A program made the translations under genes and the position numbers. From Sphagnum compactum (taxonomy: Eukaryota > Bryophyta > Sphagnopsida > Sphagnales), in contig OZ234497.1 of NCBI GenBank assembly GCA_965153455.1, forward strand, positions 18,965,872-19,029,871: 64,000 nt of DNA, read 5' to 3'. Below the pieces are notes generated by a model that saw nothing but the letters and a program-made list of their open reading frames with translations, was not told where the DNA came from and made no database searches. Each line of letters begins with the position of its first letter. Position 1 is the stretch's first letter. Positions 59,011-64,000 of this stretch are shown here, piece after piece.

Positions 59011-60780
59011 CATATTATTTATTACATAACCCTATCTCTACCATTAACTATCATGGGTCTTTTGAAAATTTCACAAACCCACCAACTTTACAACGTATTT
59101 AATAGTTGGTTCATTGACAAAAATTAAAGGAAAACAATTAGACCATTTAATCTAGTAATTTCACTAGCCAATTCATTTTTTTCACATTTAATTATATGTG
59201 CATTTGCAACTAAGATTTATAATCACAAATCAAGTTGAAAGGATGTCCCATGATGTCCACAAACATATATGAACCATTTTTCAAGTCATAGAAACAACTG
59301 TACATTTTCGTATATTTTGAAATGCTATTAAAAATGGATGATATAATTGTGTTTTTTGTTTTCATTTTCATCCAAGTCAACATTAGTTGCAAGTATAAGT
59401 TGTATATGCAATTGCAAATTATTTTTCATTTATTTATGTGACTACAAGTTGTTTTTATTAAGTGCCACAGAGGATAGTCACATCTATAATCACAAAAATG
59501 GTTGATTTAGATAGAATAGCAAACATATGGGCTGAAATGGACAAGATTCCTTGTAGTGGAAGTTTGGCAAATTCATCACTAGTTACATTAATTTTAAAAG
59601 TGTTGAGATTTCCAACAAAAAGTTTTTCAAAAAATAATAGGTTTTAAATGAAGCTAAAGAACATATGGAAATATTTCATTTTTCAATTTGGAAAATTCCA
59701 AAATTAATTAATTTTTTGATAGACATACGTTGAAGTTGCCATGTATCATGGTATGTATAATCTAATGTTCAAAACATGTTTAGTAAACATAATACATGTC
59801 CAATATGTAAATTTTTAAAAGATATTTACTATGATATAAAACATATTTTAAAATTTGAAAACATAAACATAATTCAAGCATAGTTATTATGTTTAGAAAT
59901 TTAAAGATACGTAATAAACTGTAATGCATTTTTATATTTTAAAAACATAAACATTATTTGGTAGGTGGAGATTCTACTCAAAATTGCTCTTTGCTTACTA
60001 ACGAACAATACAAATAATATTTTTAATAATACTTTCAACACATATAATTTGTTCTTTTAACTCTTTCAAATTCATCTATAGACTGTATTCACATTTTTTC
60101 ATAATATTTATGTTCCATTTTTTTTCCAATTTTTGTATTACCTTAATAAACAAAATTTATGATCAAAATTTAATTCTTCCTTTAGAAAACACAACAATTT
60201 CAGAGTATACTCAATGTTTTCTCATTAATATTCTATTGTTTTCTTTATTCAAATTTGAATGTTTCAAACATTTGTAGTACAAAGTGTAGAAACTAAAAAT
60301 GAAAATATGAAAATATGTGGTTCATAGCCCAACAAAACTCTAAATTACATAATGTGTTTGTATTCTACTTTTCGACAACTTTCTAAGTTTTGTCTTTGTG
60401 CAAAAAAACAAATCTTCCAACCTTCATCAAAATTCAAAATTACATCCTACATCTTTTCCCATCAAAAGTAATTGAAAATGAAATTGATCAAAAGTTTTTA
60501 ATCATGTCCAACTAATTAATTGTCTCCATCTTAGTTAATTAACAAATGTCTCCATCCTGCCTTGTTAAACTTCTTCCATTCACCTAATAACATTATTTAA
60601 GCATAGTTTATTTTTTGGGCAAATTTTTACACCCTACCAAAAGAAAAAAATGCCTTCTAAATTGCCCAAAGGAAACCAAGTTGTAAGATTTTGACAAATT
60701 TTCCAACAATTGATAAACTCATGGGGGCCATTCGCCATGTGCATGATCTACAATTTCTATTTTGTATTACCTATGTCAAA
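59011..60780. other. AT-rich intergenic DNA, no gene
   Basis: No coding frame or structured repeat recognised. Confidence 0.4.
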
Positions 60781-63700
60781 TCATTGGAACCATTGGATGC
60801 CATATCATAGACATCATGTAACCCATGGCGACGTAAGGTAGGGCCAGGTTCTAATCCTTTGTTCCTAGTGAGGCAAATCTTTCGAAGTCCCTTCTTGCAT
60901 GTCTGAACCATCTTCTCTGCAAGGCCATCAGCTTGGGGATGATCCCTTGAAGTCCGGCGATGGTTAATGAGAGCATGGTTAAATAGGTCTTGGAATTCTC
61001 CTCTAATTTCTGATCTTTGATCAGTAAGGCACTCAGCACAAGCTCCAAACCTACTTAAGACCTGTTATAAGAAAGCCTGGCTGGTGCTGTGTGATGATTT
61101 GTCCGGCAACGCAACAAGCTCGACCCACTTTGAAAAATGCTCAATCATAATCATGATGTAAACATTACCCCTAGACATCTATGGTAACTCTCCAACTAAA
61201 TCACATGACCAACGATAAAACATGCCCTGAATAGGTAGTGGAGAAAGCGTGAACTGTCGAGAGGAAAAGGAAGTTCTCACTTTATCACATTGTTCACACC
61301 TAGGAATGGCGTCTCGGACTTGAGCATACATACCCCTCCAATGGTAATGAGGAGCGAGAAGGTTATAAGTACACTTAATTCCAAAGTGTCCAAGCTCCGA
61401 GTGTACCTTTTAAATAAGACCAAGCTGTTCATGTGGTGGAGGAACCACTATGTCGCCTTGTGGTAATCGTCGGACGAGGTGGTTGTCCCTCCATGAGTAG
61501 CGTTTGGACCGCTATTGTATGCGATCCCAATGACTTGATGTAACTTGGGGAGGGAATTCCCCATGTTGAAGAAACCTCAGAGTGTCCAAGTCTTCCCATA
61601 TATCCAAAATGGGATGCTCAACCAGGTTACATTACAGTAGTGCAAGATAACTAGATGCATAAGATACATGTACTGCTGGAATCTGGTCGAAGTCTTGCCT
61701 AGCTTTTGAAAAATCTTCAGAGGTAGTGAAGGGTCTCCGTGACATGGTCTCTGCGTTCTGATGTGTAATACTAGGTCAGTGAATAACCTTGAACTCATAC
61801 TCCTGAAGTATAAGCGCCCAACGAGCTAACTTACAAGTAAGCTTGTCGTTGGTCATCAACCATTTGATAGGCTGGTGGTCGGTATACAAAGTGAACTCGG
61901 TGCCATAAAAATAGGGCTTGAAATGTATGATGGCCCATACAACAGTAAGACACTCCCCCTCGTATGAAGAGTAGTTGTTCTCAGCCTTGTTGTTGCTTCG
62001 GGATGCATAGGCGATAACATATTCCTTGCCTTTCTCATCAAGTTGGCCAAGAATAGCACCAATACCTAGAGCACTCCAGTTAGTGTGTAGAATGAAGACC
62101 TTGCTGAAATCAAGTCTTCTCCGAATGGGGAACTCTAAGAGCTTTTCCTTGAGTGTGTTGAAAGCTTCCTGAGCCTCTTCACTCTATGTCCAAGCAACAT
62201 CCTTCTTTAACAATGCATAGAGAGGATGAGCAATAGTATTGAAGTCTTGGACATAAATCCTATAGTAATTACATAGTCCGATGAAGCTCTTCAAAGTGTG
62301 AACATCAGTAGGATTAGGCATCTCCAAAATGGCAAAATTCTGTGTCCAAGGTAGACTACTAAGGTGACAACAAATTCACACTTTTTAGGATGGATCTTCA
62401 TATTGACTATGTGGAGCCTCTTGAATGACTCTTCAAGATGAGCCAAATGCTGTAGGAGTCCCTTGCTATGCACTAGGACATCATCTATGTAGCATTTCAG
62501 AAAATCTGCCCCTTCGAAAATTTGGTCCATGACTCGCTGAAAGAAGACATGTGCATTCCTCAATCCAAAAGGCATCACAAGCCATTCTCACAACTTGTTG
62601 CCTCCATGGAATGCCGTTTTCTTCCAATCCTTCATAGCGAGGACAGTCTGGTTGAAGCCTTGCCTCAAATCCACAATTGTGAAGATGTTTGAGTCTCCGA
62701 TGCTATCAAACAATTCTTCAAGGATGGGCATGGGGTACTTGTCCTGCGGTGTCACTAGGTTCAAAGGCCTATAATCCCCGCACATCCTTTTCTCAGTCCA
62801 TAATCTAGCTGAATCCTTCTTTGCTGGCATTACTATAACGACTGCGAAATCAGAACTTGATGGCTGAATGAGGCCAGCCTCATGGAGTTCTTTGCATCTT
62901 TCATCTACTAGTTCCCACTCATGCTTGCTCAACCTATGCCTCCTTCAATAGATGGGTGTCTCATCTGTAAGGTCTATAGAGAACTGCATGGTCTTACACC
63001 TACCTAAGTCTTTCATTGAGAATGCGAACACATTCTCATACTTAATTAGCAAGTCTGTGACTTGGTCTCTCTCCTTCTTGGTGAGCTGGTTCCCCATAAC
63101 GAAAGGGTAGTTGGAAACACATGGAATGGAGTTGGAAGAACCTGGTGTATTGGGATCTCCATTATCCAACTACGCAGATTCATAGAAGGCCGTAATTGTT
63201 TCTCCAGAAGCTGATGTACCTCCAGGTGTATCAGAAACAACTTGAGTCAAATTACATGGTACCTCCTCCCCCCCAACACTAAGAGTGAAATGAAGAGTGT
63301 TGAAGATATGCAAGTGTACTTGGTCGGGGTGCCATGTAATCACATTGCTAGAATTACAAGTTGATTGAATCAGTGTTAGTGTTGTGTACATTTGAAAAAG
63401 TACACAAGTTACCAACAACCATGTATGGGAGTTCAGGTCCATGCCTCTCCCCAGAAGAGCATTACACTCCAATCTAATCACCTTGGTGTGACTAGTAGTG
63501 CCAGTTTGGAACCCCATAGCCTTTTCTCTTTCTTCTGGGCTTGGTTCATCCCAAGTGGCTGAAGCATGACGATACACCGGGCCTCGTCCATTTCCCTGAA
63601 AGGCGTGTGCTCCTGGGAAGGAGAAAAAGGTGGGCCAGGCACCGCTTGCTTTTCCTATTGTGTTCGCAGGAAACCAAGGAGGTTTCTTTTACCTTGTGAC

Positions 63701-64000
63701 TGGTTGGTAAGAGTTTGAATCATCTAATATGTGACAAACCTGCAGGTTGGGGTCTCTGATGGTGTATCTCAGAGTCAACTGCAAAACTGAGTGGTGCAAG
63801 GTTGGTCCACTAATTGCGCAATCGGTGCGCATAGGAGCCGCATTGTGATGCATCGAGTAGGAGCGGCTCTCCAAGGTAATGATTGACCAGCGTGTAATGC
63901 TCCTGGACTTTCTCCCTTTGGTCAAGTTGAGAAGGGGTGTTCTTAATTACATAACTAAGCACAGGAGAAATGGATTGAGCCCAAGTGATCACTCATACCA
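60780..64000 (-). mobile_element. Degenerate Ty3/gypsy retrotransposon, pol region
   Basis: Minus-strand translation gives the pol domains in order. The upstream polyprotein lies at 63577-62945. Reverse transcriptase has KRMCGDYRPLNLVTPQDKYP (about 62800-62740), MPFGLRNA and the catalytic YIDD at 62491-62480. RNase H has TDHQPIKWL (about 61880-61855). The integrase zinc motif H-x3-H...C-x2-C falls at about 61410-61290 and the catalytic Asp and Glu segments at about 61200, 61020 and 60940. Stops (for example near 62945 and 62588) and frame changes show that it is inactive. Gag lies beyond or near the right window edge and is not clearly seen. The element breaks off near 60790 inside the integrase; the missing part resembles the fragment at 53.3 kb on the other strand. 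Confidence 0.85.

Overview
The window reads as nuclear DNA of a land plant, most likely a seed-free vascular plant such as a fern. The clues are spliced genes with plant-specific families (B12D, a DUF1221-like kinase, an NTMC2T5-type SMP/C2 protein, a PRMT6-type methyltransferase), a decayed DYW-type PPR gene, AT-rich intergenic DNA, and remnants of LINE, Ty3/gypsy and hAT elements. The fern assignment is an inference from content, not a proven identification.

Layout. 1-12.0 kb: no supported gene; a decayed LINE (about 3.55-7.2 kb, +) and short tandem repeats. 12.0-13.8 kb (-): B12D gene in three exons. 14.97-15.31 kb (+): intact single-exon Sec61 beta gene, divergent from B12D. 19.26-27.60 kb (-): a nine-exon gene that appears to encode two alpha/beta-hydrolase domains, a captured CCCH zinc-finger segment, a DUF1221/MLKL-like helical bundle and a protein kinase. 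29.5-30.33 kb (+): DYW PPR pseudogene. 33.47-35.22 kb (-): two-exon gene for a helical protein with a long Ala/Gly 9-residue repeat. 43.0-44.3 kb (-): PRMT6-like arginine methyltransferase. 47.16-50.84 kb (-): eight-exon NTMC2T5-like SMP/C2 protein with a 19-nt microexon. 52.3-64 kb: repeat-rich, with a Ty3/gypsy 3' end whose integrase carries an in-frame PHD finger, a tandem LTR, a hAT fragment, AT-rich DNA and a second degenerate Ty3/gypsy body.

How the genes relate. B12D, Sec61 beta, PRMT6-like and NTMC2T5-like are housekeeping or membrane-trafficking genes with no evident shared pathway. The most interesting content is the hydrolase-hydrolase-CCCH-helical bundle-kinase gene. Its two hydrolase domains sit on duplicated three-exon cassettes with identical intron phases, and its CCCH segment matches the last two fingers of plant ZFN-type proteins, with one finger decayed. 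Six kilobases away lies a second gene that combines helical segments with an Ala/Gly hydrophobic repeat. Both could belong to plant cell-death or immune signalling, but that is inference. The large gene carries two mutually compensating frame disruptions in this sequence, so it is either a recent pseudogene or affected by assembly indels.
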